In this document: positions 1 through 13,200 of the stretch, one piece after another
Numbering within the stretch: position 1 is the stretch's first letter
Layout of the letters: each line of letters begins with the position of its first letter
From: Acanthornis magna
Taxonomy: Eukaryota; Chordata; Aves; Passeriformes; Acanthizidae
Assembly (NCBI GenBank): GCA_036785705.1
Contig: JAWUZG010000070.1
Coordinates: forward strand, 1,127,001-1,191,000
Reading direction: 5' to 3'
DNA length: 64,000 bases
Program-made: the position numbers and the translations under genes
The notes under the pieces: model-generated
The model's input: the letters and a program-made list of their open reading frames with translations, nothing else
Told to the model about the DNA's origin: nothing
Databases searched by the model: none

Positions 1-1119
1 TTTAAACTGGCTTAACACTTGCCTGTGCAATCATTTGTATCCAACATTTTGAAATCTAAAAAACTCCCAAACTTTGTTGCCATTGAAAAAATAAAAGGTT
101 TTGATTTAGGCATTCTGATGTAGTTCGCAAACTTCCTCTGAGAGTTAAAAAGCTACACAGTGACTTTGTTTTCAGTGGATTCACTGGAACTGTCTAACAC
201 CCGACAGAGACTCCAGGCTTGTAGGACCTGAATGATGGGATTTACACATGCTGTGAGGCAAACCAAACTGTTTCCTGACATCTTTTGTTCCAGCAGCAAT
301 TCACAGCCTACTCAAGTAAACAGAATGGATCCTACTGATGTCACTGAGCTTCGGAAATGCTGTCAGAATAATGACCAGGACTGGAAAACGAGGTAGCTTC
401 AAAATTCCATTGCCAAGATTTCAACTTTTTGTCTTTTATACCCTTTAGTGTACCCCATTTCTAAAGGCAGTGAGTCTGGAAACACTGCTGATTTACACCA
501 GACATTTCATACCCAGGCATGCCTGGGTGGCTGTCCTGAACTACAATTGTGGGGGGCAATCTGCCAGTTTGAGCATACAATTATGCTCGCTAATGAAGGC
601 TCACTTTTGGGATGGAATTCCATGATTTTTGTCTAGGTTTAAGTTCAACTTTTTAGATATAAGCATCAGTATGTTGTCTGGACGGAACACACTAATGTTT
701 CTACGTTGTTATTACTATAGTTGTGTCAGTAGAAGTACAAGTACTCTCTTTCCTGCTAATTGGAACACGAGGAATCAGAAAGAGTGGAGGTGCTTGCTGA
801 CAATATACTCACTACCAGTCCAGCGCAGAATGACCACATCCACTGCTCCTCTCCTGATCCCTCGAGCCAGCAAACCACTCCACAAAGTCATCTCACCTGA
901 TGCTCAAACCCCTGTCCACCCATCCCCTGACTCCTGACAGCAGGAGATGAGGATGACCACACCTTCCTCCTTCAAAGTGGTGACTGCCACGCTGGCACAC
1001 CGAGTAAACAAATGCTGACAAGTGCACCCCAAGCAGAGACCCTGAAAAGGGATTTCAAACACTTGGAGCAAAACGAGTGCAGAATTATCATGAGAAAAGT
1101 GATGTATCTGGGCAAGTAC
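1..1119 (-). other. ANK2: ANK2 intron, 3' part cut by window start
   Basis: Intron after the acidic exon. I see no exon, no transposon and no RNA gene. Two overlapping plus-strand frames at 448-937 have no recognisable domain and no splice or promoter context, so they are left uncalled. Confidence 0.8.
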
Positions 1120-1264
1120 CTGTCCGAGCGTCCTCCTTCCAAGCTGTACCTCAGGTAGTTCATTCCATCTAAGAACTGGCTGCTGGGCAAAGAGTCATCT
1201 CCCAGTTCCCGGAGGTCTTCTGGCCTAAGGTACTCCCCTCCATCTCCTGTCATTGTGTCATCAC
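1120..1264 (-). CDS. ANK2: ANK2 exon: acidic segment before ZU5
   Basis: 145 bp, enters in phase 1 and leaves in phase 2; residues 788-835 and two bases of the next codon (AG, a Ser codon start if the next exon begins with C or T). Reads [20 protein letters not shown], then [20 protein letters not shown], ending SLEGGRSD. Asp and Glu dominate the first half. In vertebrate ANK2 the next exon continues with SLRSFSS; it is not in positions 1-1119, so the window ends within the following intron. The donor is GTACTT and the acceptor TTACAG. Confidence 0.95.
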
Positions 1265-4200
1265 CTGTAAAGCAATCACACAAGGGACAGAGATAAGCAC
1301 ACACACAAGTTTGGTTCCATTGGCACGTCAGGCTCTAACAGTTCGATGGCACAACAAACAGGAAGGCATTTTCCACTCAGGAAACACTGCAAACCACAAG
1401 CAATTAATGTATTTAATGAAAATGGCACATCAAGCAAGATACTTGAAAAAACAGAACTGAAATCAAGGTGATTGATCAATTAGATTTCATACATATTTTG
1501 CTGTTGCGCACACTGGTAAGGGGCACCTTTCTTTGCTATGCTCTGTTCTTTAATAGATTTCAGCTCTCTGGACACAGTTATGCTGTATCCCAGGCTGACA
1601 GCTTACGGTTAAATATCACCACTTGTTTAAGTGTAATCTACATGTTTTCAGATGAAAACGTGTTTTCTGTGGCCTTGTAGCAAAAACTGGGCCAAGCAAA
1701 ATGAACACAGGCCTTATGCCTTATAGTTGCAAAGGCTAATATAACTCTCCACTATCCAACCTCCATATCATATGAGGCTCTGTCACTCCTATTCCAACAT
1801 CTTTCTGTGATCAGCAACAAAGTTCTTATTTCTAGAACGTGGCAACATCCAGAAACTGTAAATAAGCTCACTTGCATAGATGGGAATGATCATAATTCAT
1901 AATGAATCCCAGCCTAAATGATCATTGGTTATCTCACACAGTAACCTTTACACATATACTCTGAATAATAGGGTTTTAAAATTTTTTTTTAGGTCCAAAA
2001 TGCTTTTCCCCAGGAAATTCTGTCTATGTGAAGTCACAGTTGCTTTTCCCCAGCAGACTAACAAAACAGATTCCATTGCCAAGCAACGTGTAGAGGTTTC
2101 TTTTCATTCCCACTTGCAAGATACTTCCTCTCCACAGTTTCTGCCTGGATATTTCATTTTCCCGCTGGTAAATTACTGCTGGATGAGCCTGCCAGAGGCT
2201 TAGTGTGACCCACAGAGCCACACAACATGACCCCAGGCCACCAAGAGCTTCAACCCGTCTCATTGTCTAGGCTGTGTGTGCAAACTGAAGCTCATCTTGA
2301 TAGTGTTTTCACAAAACAAATCAAGCTATTTTTTCTAGCTTGATGTTTCAGCTAAGAAATAAATAATTTATTATTTGTCATCTAAAACTAAGTAAATTTG
2401 GGGGGTTTAAGATTTTTATGTGTACACAAATATTATATGTAAAAATTAGTCTGGAATCTTTTCAGTATAACAACAAAACTCTTGAAAATTCCATCTGCCC
2501 ACATTAAGAGGGAGAAACTGGGCACAGTTTCACAGAAAACAATAAAATGCATTTAATCATTTCATGTTTCCTGTCTTCTGACAGATGATGCCTCCTGTTT
2601 CCTGGGAATGTCACATTAAAAGCACAGGGCTTAGTGAAAACTTGGAAGATATTAAGGCAATGCTGTTAATCAAACAGTGAAAGGAATTTCAAGTTATATT
2701 TCAAATGAACTAGATAATTATAATCATTCCAGACATTCCATCTATAATAGAAACAAAGGCAAAATCTTCCCCACTTTCATCACACCCACAACCTTTAAAA
2801 AAACCCCAAATCCAACATCAGCTCTCACTTCAGCTTTGGCCTCTCATCTGAGAGCTGTCAATAGTGGGGCTAAGTGGCAGTGTTTGATGTGATGGGAACA
2901 TCTGCAAACAGTAACCAGACCATGCAGAGATAAGGCAAAATAGCAGGCGAGGCCTGAGGGAACTCCCCACCAACCCCCGTGCCCCTCCATCTGTCCTGAC
3001 TGAGATGTATGCCCAAAACACATAGTGCCTCCTAGCACGTGAAGAGAAAAAATAGGTATTTAAGGGTAAATGACTGCATGTTTAGCTGACCAAGAGTTTC
3101 TTGACACAACAGATCTTACCAGATGGTTGCTTTGTGGCGATACAGGAACTGCCCTTTTTAATCATGCCAGAAACAATCCGTCTGCCATCACATTCCCCAC
3201 CAAATTAATGCCAGGAACATTTCCACCACTTACTAACCACTTTGTGACACATATAACCCTTGACGTTGATGCTCCATGGTTTGCACTGGCCATCTATGAA
3301 TTTACAAGATTGCAAAAGACAACTGCTGTATGACAATTGCTCTGGAATTGTTTCTCACAAAACATAGAGAAAATATAGACAAAATTTTAAAATAAAATAA
3401 TAAAGGAAAGGGGGTTGTGTCAAACTGCCAGAAATTGCTTTTAATATTTTTAAATATTAAAAAAATAATAATGTTTTTAAAACATAATAATGTTTTTAAA
3501 GCCAGATAGTTATGTGAGTCTGACAAAATTATTGTTTTCTCTGCAGCATGCAGACAATACTACAGCTCACCATGGAAGTGCTGCTCCTTAAAAGTAACAG
3601 ATGGATAAAGGATAGCTATGGCAAGAACAACTTGTATGGAATATATATTCCATAACTGCAGAGTTTCTCTGACACTTTCTTTGGACACCTTCACTCCTCT
3701 AAATCCTCTATTTAGTGGGCCACACTAGAGGCTCTCCTGGATTACTGTTTGGCTAACGCTTTAACTTTATTTTTAGCCAGCCAGGAAAGTGGGGTTTCAC
3801 GTGTGATTTCCAATATTGATACATGACTTAAAATGAATCATCATATCAGCTATTGGGAGCTCAGCGCAGCACCCACAGAATGACAGAAGGTGAAGCAAAT
3901 ATAAATTAGAAGTGTACTACTCTCAAGGATCTGTGGGGAGAGGGAGACACCTTGATTTTGTTTTCTTGCAAATTAACCTGTTGCAAAATGAATTCCAGTA
4001 CTCGACAGGTGCCTACTGTGGTATTGAGGAAGTTGTTTCATTGGATCTAGGTAAGAAAGAATAAAAAATCAAACTATTCCTATGTCCCTAAGCCATGGAA
4101 GCTTTACTTCTGTAAATCTGCATCCTTTGGCTACATTTTATACTACTGGTTATAAGGTGCTTTAATTAGAGTGTGAATTAGTTCAGTGGTGCCATTCCAA

Positions 4201-7200
4201 ATTTACTGTGTTCTAATGTGCAGCAACAGCAACTTAAGTCTAACCAAGAACAATTCCTGGCTGCAACTTTAACTTGCAGGTTTAATTAAGGAAATTAAAG
4301 AAATTAAGTTTTCCCACTAATTCAGGTGCTTCTTCAGAGGAATTATATGCATGTACAACAGCAGTGGATTCTGCCCAGACTCAGCTGCTCATTTCTCACA
4401 TACGTGCAGCACCATTAGCTACTCTGAGGCCATGTGTGGGGGCACTCAGGAATTCACTGCTGTATTTAAGCACTGTGGGGTTTTTTCCTTCTAATCAGAA
4501 ATCTGATGCATCCAGACACAGGATTAGCTGTGAACTGCTTCCTGGAATCCAAGATCACTTGGTCGATGTCGTGAAGCAAGGCAGAAGCTCACAGATAGGA
4601 CACCTTGTCCATTAACTCTTTGCACACAACAACCTTTGTCTCTCCCTTCTCCGCAATTGCAGCATCAGCACTAATTGCAGTTTGGTGGGAGCTCACTTTC
4701 CTGGTTGCCATCTCAGGCCATGCTGCTCCTGACAGTGGTGTCTCAGCTTCTACATCAGCCTCTCTATTCCCTTCTGCCTGTAGAAGTTGTCTGGCTGGAA
4801 AATAACTCGTCAGGACAAACAAAGAGATAATTTTCAGACAGATCAGTTCTCTGGGCCATGGTGAAATGTTTGTGCTGCCAGAATGGAGGATGTGGGGAAG
4901 CATGCCTAGAACTTGACAACTTCTGCAGCAGCAAGAACTTGTTCTCAAACAGACAGTGAAACTACAACTTTTGAAAATTAACTGGCAATGCGGAGGCTCA
5001 AAAAGAACCATACTAGAGTCCTTGACCATCCTGTTTCACTGGTTGTATCCACTCTACACAGCACTACCTCCCATGGGAGTCTCAAAGATAAACCACTGTT
5101 GATCTGTGCAGCTCTTCTGCCACCAAAATAAGGCATGGAATGAGTACATTAATGTATGGGAGCATATTAATATATGGGAGAATATGAAAGAAACCAGGTT
5201 CCAGCCTTTTCAAGATTCTCCTGTGTGACTACCCCGACTCAGCCCTAATAAAAATATCTGCCTGGGCTTAACTTCACTAATTCTGTAGACATCAGTAAAA
5301 TACATTTCACAAGATGCTTTGCAGTAATTTCCCTTTACTGCTCTACGGGTCCCTCAGGTGCAAAATGCTTCTTTCGTGGTGACAGCTTTAAAGCAACTGA
5401 GCTTTGCAGCAATACAGCCAAGGCAGATACACTGGTAAGAATGTGAGTTTGTAGTGCAACTTTATCCACACCAAGCATTTCTGCTGGCTTGGGTACACGC
5501 TGCACAAACCACTTCACTTAACAGCTCTGCCCACAGGAGTCTGTAGGGCAATCCCCAGCAACGGGGATCAAATGCCATTTTAAACAAAAAATATAAAGTG
5601 ATTATGTTCAAAAGAAAGTCGTGGTTTTGCAGGTACCATAAAAGATTAAGAATTCTGAATAATAATTCAGTGGATAAATACAAAAATCCTGCATGAAAAT
5701 TGAAGAAGAATTAGTGGGACTCTTGGTCTATTCAAGATATTTTAAAATAGGCTACACAAGTAGGACCTTCCATAACAAGGTAAGCAATTTGATAGACATT
5801 TGTCTTTGATACTGCTAAGACTGGATGTTACCTTTAATTTGTTTTAGGAATATGAATAGTCTATTAACAACATGACAGCATACAATTACACAATATAACT
5901 ATCTTCCAAGCAAAATGCAAAACTACTTATCACCACTGATGAACATGCTCCGCAATGGGACCTGAAATACTTCTTTGCTCAAGTTCTCTTGTGTTTAACT
6001 TGACAATTATATAAATACAGCTGGTAGGTTTACAGCAGCACATCAATTTACTTCAGAACATACTGTGTCACTTGAAAGAACACAGCATCACAAAAACCTT
6101 GCTGCTAACCTCTTATAAAACTACACCACCACTAAAAGGGTCATCCACTCAATTAGAAAAGTTTTGCAGCCTGCCTGTCCCCAGCTATTTTAAGTTGCTG
6201 TGACAAGCACCATACGTGTTAGGAGTTCTTGCAGTGAATGTTAATTCAGAGCACTGGAGAGCATTAGTCATGCAGGACAGCCCCTTCAAGTTCTGCCAAC
6301 ATATTCAAGATATAGGTAATAAATCTGAGATTTTCTGGCTTCCTTTCTTCCTCCCACCTTTCAGTAAATACACACTCAGCCACACTTCAATAATAATGGA
6401 GTCGAGCAGTGTTAGGCACCCAGATTATGCAAACTTGTGTTGTTTCAACACAAAAAATAAACCAAAGTCTGAGTTAAACAAAAAGAGAAAGTCTGTAGGT
6501 CTTACTCCACGAACTCCTGCTAACAGCACCTGTGCCACTATATGCTTCCCCATCACTGAAGGGTTCGTCATCAGAGTGTTTAAAGGCTGTACAATACACA
6601 AATTGGTTTGAGAAAAAAGAACACCCTGGATTAATCCTGTAGAAGCAGAAAGACATACTAGGCTTTGTGGACTTAAAGATGATTCAAGGGTAGATGAAAA
6701 GACTGGAAGAAAACTCAATAAGGTGAAATAAGGCTATAAGCAATTTAAAGGCAATTCAACGTAATAATTACACAAGCAGTTGAACGTTTCTCAATCAGAG
6801 ACAAAGCAGCAAAATAATTTCACTGGTCATGATGCAGCAGAAAATAATTGGTTTTGAATCACACTTGTTTGCTTTTTAATTTTAAAACAGAAAGTTGCAT
6901 CTGGAGCCTAAGCATTGTATTTTCTCAGGAGTGTAACTCATTTATCAGCACAAATCTTATTTCTAAAAGCAATACAAACAGTTGTAATTAATGAATGCCA
7001 TTAACATCATGCACCATTTAGAACCACAAGTGCATTTGTGTTCTTTGTAAAAGAAAAATACCAACCCTGTAACCTGTGTTCCTAAATCCCTAGGACTTTC
7101 TGGAAATTACTCACTCTACAAATTATTTGCATGAAATAATAACAACCATCATAAAATGGCACACGTAAGATACTGTGATATTTATTAAACTGCCAAGTGT

Positions 7201-10200
7201 AAAAAAGAACATGGAAAATCCTTCCAAATGTGTTTATATTTATTAGATACTGTTGTGACTGAAATGTCTAAGAAGTCACTTGTGAACTCTTAGATGGGTT
7301 TAGGCCATTTCTGCTTTCTGAGCTGTATGAAACTGTGATACTTTATCACTCCTTCCAGAAGGTCACAGAAATTTTCTTGGGGCGTAGGTAAGTGGTACAA
7401 CACACATCTGCTGTCCATACATGCCATAGCCTCCAAAACCAAAGTGCCAACTCATTCGAGTGTTGCTACTTTGTATCATGCCGAGTGTATCCCTGAGCCC
7501 CCTGTGCCAAAAGCTCCCTCAAGGGAACACTCTCCTCACCCTCCACCTTATGCATCTTCTTACACAAATGTTTCTAATTAGGCAAAATTCCTAGATATTT
7601 GTATCTGATACAGGTGGCACAGATCCAAAAATGTTACTGCTCAGATTCCTCTTTATGGGAGGGTCAAAGCCACCTCTGGGATGGCTCTACACCGGTATTT
7701 TAAAACCTGGAGTCGGAAAATGTTCTCATTTGCCAATTTGGTTGAGATAAACTTTTTATGAAAAAGATGTAAGGGTCCAAGTTTTGCTTTGAGTCAAATT
7801 TTGGCATCTTTATCCAAATACCATCATGATTACATCATTTGAAAAAGGACTTCATTTCAAGCACTGCAAAATGAAGATGTCAGAGTACTCAAGCAGCTTC
7901 TTGAGCCTATAGAAGAGGTTACGGAGGTGATACGGAAGAGGAATTTAGCAAATTCACTCACCTTCTTCATCTGACACATCCAGGACCTCAGTCATTGTCT
8001 CGGGTACATTTAGCTTGTGCTTCTCTGTTACAGTCTGCAAAGACAATCATCAGTCCTCAAATTAAACACCAAACAGAGGAGCAAAGTTTACAGCAGGCTA
8101 TTTTCAACAGAGACAGCAGTGGGGTGTGCTGAGGCATTCCATAACATGTTTCCCCTTCCCCTAACCTTCTCTTTCGTCTTTATTCCAGAAGCTCCTATTC
8201 TAAGCTCTCTCTAAGGTAACGTTTCTTCTGGCAGAAAAGTAAAAAAACTTAAGATATTGAGCTGGTCAGAGGAATAACATTTATTTATAAATAGTGCATG
8301 TAGAACAATTCAGCTCAATGTTTCCAAGATGATTTTAAAATGAATTAGGTAATGTCTACAGAAGAGCTTCAGAAAGTTGTATGTCACATATGGAAATTAT
8401 TAAATTGTAAAGCATTTGGAAATGAAGTTATAAATGATGTGAAATTCCTTAACTAAAAAAATATGCTTAGGATTTACACAGATCACTTGAAACATTTCTC
8501 TCCCCTCTCCAAAAAAAGGTGACTACAGTGCATATTAATTATATCCTTTCCATAAATCATGTATATTACCCCAAAGCATGTACACATCAGAGGAAAAATA
8601 AGTTGTTTGAAGATTCTGAAATATTTTGTGCACCTAAAAGCTTAAAATATTATTAACCAAGGCAAGTATGGATAGAGGAACAGTAGGAGGATACTGGTTA
8701 AACATGAGAGTACAGAGCAGGAAAACACTGCAAGTTTTTTTTTTTAACATAATTTTATCTTCATAAATTACTTCTGGGAGGAAGCAAAAGATGTCCAGAG
8801 GTGCTGAATCAAGAATGGGGACATCCCTTTAGCACCCAGATCCAGACTGAAGAAGGAGATGAATAACATTACGAGACAAACTGTAGGAAGCGTGAGATGT
8901 GAAAAAGTTGCCTGCAGGGAACTCTTCAGCATGTTACAATACAAGGGACAAAATACCAAAGGCTTAATAAAGAGCAGTGATCAGAAGTACCTTAGTCACA
9001 ACTGAAAACTAGCCATTTCCCTGGCTCCACCCAGTTCTGCAGCTGAGCTGGGAGCTGCAGAGGGCAGCTGACACACGGCCCTTTAGGATGAGTGGTGGCA
9101 GAGGTGCCCCTCTGGCATGGAGAGGAGTGCCATGTGTCTCCGGGGGAACTCCCTGTGAGGCAGTGCTCACTCCCTGCTGCAGATACCCTCGATCGTGCCC
9201 AAATTAACATTACATGCAAAGGAGTGAAAGCATTTCATGTGAAGGACAATTAAATCAGCCAAACCCCAAGTCCCTTACGCAATATTCTTTTGGGAAAATG
9301 CCCACTGATATCCAGCAGTGAAGTCAATAGCAGCTTTTGTTGCACAAAACTTACTAGTTATTTCCTGATCCTGTTATGTACTTCTCTATTTCTAACAAAC
9401 TGACAAAGCCAGCATTCCTGCTTATTGTAAAATACTGCACTTTCATAAATAACTACGTTACCAACCACGTAATTACTTGGAAATTTGTTTTAAAAGTCTG
9501 CTTTACATTTCTGAAATCTATTTAACTGTGACAGCAGTTCCAGTTCACCCTCCCGAGGTACAGAGAAAGAACAATGCCCTTCGCCTCAAATTGGCAATCC
9601 CAATTAGGCCCCTAAATTCCCTTTTCCCCATGAGTAAAAACAACTAATTATTTCTGTTGCAGCAGAACACATGCTCGGGGCTGTAAATCACTTTATATTC
9701 ACTAAATGCCTCTAGCACCGTGACTGACTTTTCCCCCGTATTCCCATGGCTTTCCTAGGATAGAAATGTCAGGCAGCAGTGGGGTGACAAGGCCAGCGAT
9801 GACAGATGGGGAGGTGCTGTCATTCAGGTGGCCCTGACTTTGTCTCTTCAACAACAGAGTTATCAAATAAGCTAAACAATCAGCTAAGTTAAAGCACAAG
9901 CTGCAGGTAGAGAGGACCCCTGTCCACTTTTCTATCACCCAGGTAACCAAGGTTTACTGACCATTACATCCACCTATTTGTTACTTAGGTTTTTACAGGT
10001 CCCCAAATAAAAATGGTCTGGCCTCTGACTAAGGCCCACAGACATTATTATCTATTTACAAGGAAGCAAAGATACTTTATTGACTTCCTGACTTTCTCAT
10101 CAGTGAGAAAAAAAAAATTAATACATAATTTAACAATTGAAACAAAGCTTGGAAAAGGGACTTAAAAGAGTGTGTGTTCACATGCACATTTCAGAAGAAC

Positions 10201-13200
10201 AAAAAAACTACAATGCCATCTTTGGAACACTGAACTCAGCAAGAATCATTAATTCTACTTAATCATTAATTCTACTTAATCATTAATTCTACATTAACTC
10301 TAATCCACACAACTTCTGTTGGGAATTAATGTTTTTAAAGGAACTTCTAATATGACACTAGAATTTTTTTAATTGATGGGCACATCAAACACTCTCAAAA
10401 TTTAAAATCCGTATCTAGGCCCATGAATGGCCCATGTGGAAAGATTGCTCAATGTGTATTTCTCAAACTCCCTACTGTTAACTGCCACTGAGAATTCCAT
10501 TATGGAGTTTGCTTTAGGCTTCTGTATTCGAGCCTTTCATTGTAAAACCAGATTTTTATTGGGTTGCATAGATTAATTCATATATATAATTTAGGTATAT
10601 AAATCCATATGCGCTTTCAGCAATGACTTACTCACAGCAGCATACTATAAACAACCTGAAAGCTCCTCATATATTCATTTGTCCACAGGAAGACTATGCT
10701 TGTTTGCATAAATGGCCCCAAACTTAATTGCATAGTAAAGCTCAGAAAGTCCAGTTTATTCTGATTTATTTCCTATTGCTCTCTAATCTTTCAGTTAAAA
10801 ATTGCACTTTATTCTCTCTATTGCTTTATATTCATGTGGCTCCACCAATAACAGCACTTACGCAAGTAAGAGGAAGATTTGTTCCAAGTTAGAGCAAAGA
10901 AAGGCTTTGGCACTGGAGATCTTTTCCTCATCTCAAGTGCCAGTGACTTGAATATCAATCAAGCATTGGGCTGTGTAACATCCTCGGTGCAGGGCTCAGC
11001 CCAGCCTCAGAGAATGAGGTAGCTATGGTGACAGCACCTTCTTTCAGGGCTCAACGCTGCGCTCAGGTTTGGCAACACCAACCTCACCATCTGGAGAACC
11101 TGACTGCAGGCAGTGCCTGCTACTTACCCCTCTTCTTCAGGACTTGTTCTAAGTTATGCTTAATCAACATCCCCCACCACAAACACCACCATTCCATACA
11201 TCCCTAAGGTACGAGGGTTAGATGATTTCATAGCTGGAGAATCTGCTGAGTTTATCGACAGCTCCCACCTGACTTTTAAACTATGCAGACACAGATCAAG
11301 ATTTCAGATTTGTCTTACGTGCAAGAATTAAAGATCAACTCTGCAAGTAAGTCTCAGTACTTGATTCAGTCCTAGACCCTAGGCATCAGGTACCTGGTAG
11401 AAAAATCCATTAACCCTCAGTGTTTAAAGAAATATTCATCCAAAGTAAGTAACTCACAGGTGTCTTTTCAGAGTGTAATCCCTACTATTTTGAAGACCTA
11501 ACATTTACATGTTTCCTAGGCACAGCCCAGGAAAATCACAGCTTTTTTACCATTACATCTAACACTGTCTTTGTACGTTCTTTAAGACTATAGCCCCAAG
11601 GCTGCACAGTGAAACACAATGTAAATGAGAAAGGACTAGTTTTATCAAACAATAAATGAAAAACATGTACCAGGACACAGCACTGAAGATGTGACAAAGA
11701 TGTCCTCTGAAGCTTAAAAATACAAGAGCTAAAGTTGCTCCAAAAATTTTTCTAGGTTTTTATTTTCCTAAATTCTTTATTAGATACATATGTGAAGTAA
11801 TAACAACAGAAACACACAGTCTTTATTAAGAGACTTCTGGAATTACACTGGAATTCACTGTCCAAACCTGACTCATCCTGATCTTTGCAGATCATTAATA
11901 AATTATGACTCATTCTATTTGTAACCTTATGCCATGTTACCTTTATTGCATCTTTCTCAGTTCATATCAGGTGGGATCTGCTGTCAGCACACAACAAAAT
12001 TATTTTCTCATTTCTTTACAAGAGATTTTGGACTTCTCTTCTTCTAACCCCTTCCATGATTGAGCACTTGCATCTTTTTAGTAATCTGTGGATTTTTACA
12101 GCTCTGAGCTCCTAAACGTCACCTAGAGCTGATGGGGTTTCTAGACTGCTAATCCTGCATTAAAAAGAAACTTAAAGTGAAAAAGTTTTTTTCACTGACC
12201 TTACAGCAGTGTCAAGATAAATGCAGTAACTGAGATTTAAATTAAATCTAATTTCTTAAATAATGCACTTGTTCTAATGTTCTCCCCTCCTACCTGCTAT
12301 GACATTTGTAGATGGGAGGTAAAAGGGCAAGAAGGGAAAACCTTCCCCTCCCAGGGTGTCCAAATAGATCAGCTTTTCCTGGCTTAAAGCTGCAGTACCA
12401 CCTTGCTGATGTTCAGCACACACCATTCATGAACCCTGACACCAAAATACAGACTCCAAGAGTGTGGAGCACTGAGAGGGCCGAGCCCGTTAGGAAATAT
12501 TCCTCTGCATTTTGGAAAAACAGCATCTGTTTGAACTGGAAGTGATTTGAGTAAGAAGATGATGAATGTGATTCACAGCCATCCAGTGAGCATCATTAGG
12601 CTTGGCTCTAGGCCATGGCAGTACAGTCCAAACATAGAGATGCTGTAAGGATTGAGCCTCAGGAGATGTCAAAAGTGTGGAGATGTAAGGCCAGGTGGGA
12701 AAGGAGAAGTGAAAAGAGAAACAGAGAAACAGGACAGGATCTAAACAGCAACGCACAAACTTCTGGAAAGTTTGGGTTTGCAGCTCAGACCCAGATGTAG
12801 AAACAGCTTGTACTCTGAATTGTTGTTTTCCATTGGTGTGCACACAGACTTTGTTCCCTAGCGCAGGGGAGCCTGTTGCCTTGCACATATTTCCACATGC
12901 TTAAGATACACTGAAAGCACTGTAGCAAAAATGCAACGGGAAGGGGGGTGGGGGGGAGCTAAACCCCCCCAAACAAAACAGAGAAGGAAAGAGATACAAG
13001 GAGAGCCTGAGAGAAGAGCAGAAAGACAACACTGTGAGGAAAGAAGAGCGACATTTGAATGCATGTGCAACTCACAGTTGTGGTGGTGGTGATCTCCTCC
13101 GTTACAACCTTCAGCGTATCGACCACGGAGATGTATCCCAGGCGCCTGGCGATGGCTAAGGCTGTGTTACCATTCTGAAGGGAAGAGAGAGGGGGAGAGC

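Larger units (their letters stand above)
1265..7961 (-). other. ANK2: ANK2 intron, 6.7 kb, between acidic and linker exons
   Basis: Unique-looking AT-rich intron. The only internal structures I can point to are two short tandem duplications (5147-5180 and 3465-3502) and small AT-rich inverted runs around 3440-3500. The minus-strand frame at 4589-5029 is open for 146 codons, but it is low in family signal, lacks any known motif and is not a called gene. Confidence 0.8.
8035..13075 (-). other. ANK2: ANK2 intron, 5.0 kb, between linker and repeat 24 exons
   Basis: Contains a 17-bp tandem repeat (10244-10292), one copy of a dispersed 80-bp segment (11518-11600) and a G-run/C-run hairpin (12938-12970) close to the repeat 24 donor. 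No additional exon was recognised; an alternative exon with unfamiliar sequence would not be detectable by eye. Confidence 0.8.

Noticed and set aside
1..1119. Search for the next exon (SLRSFSS type) after the acidic exon
   Set aside because: Not present; it must lie before the window start.
4589..5029. 146-codon minus-strand open frame in the 6.7 kb intron
   Set aside because: No recognisable family, and its sequence matches no part of ankyrin-2. Could only be revived by junction reads.
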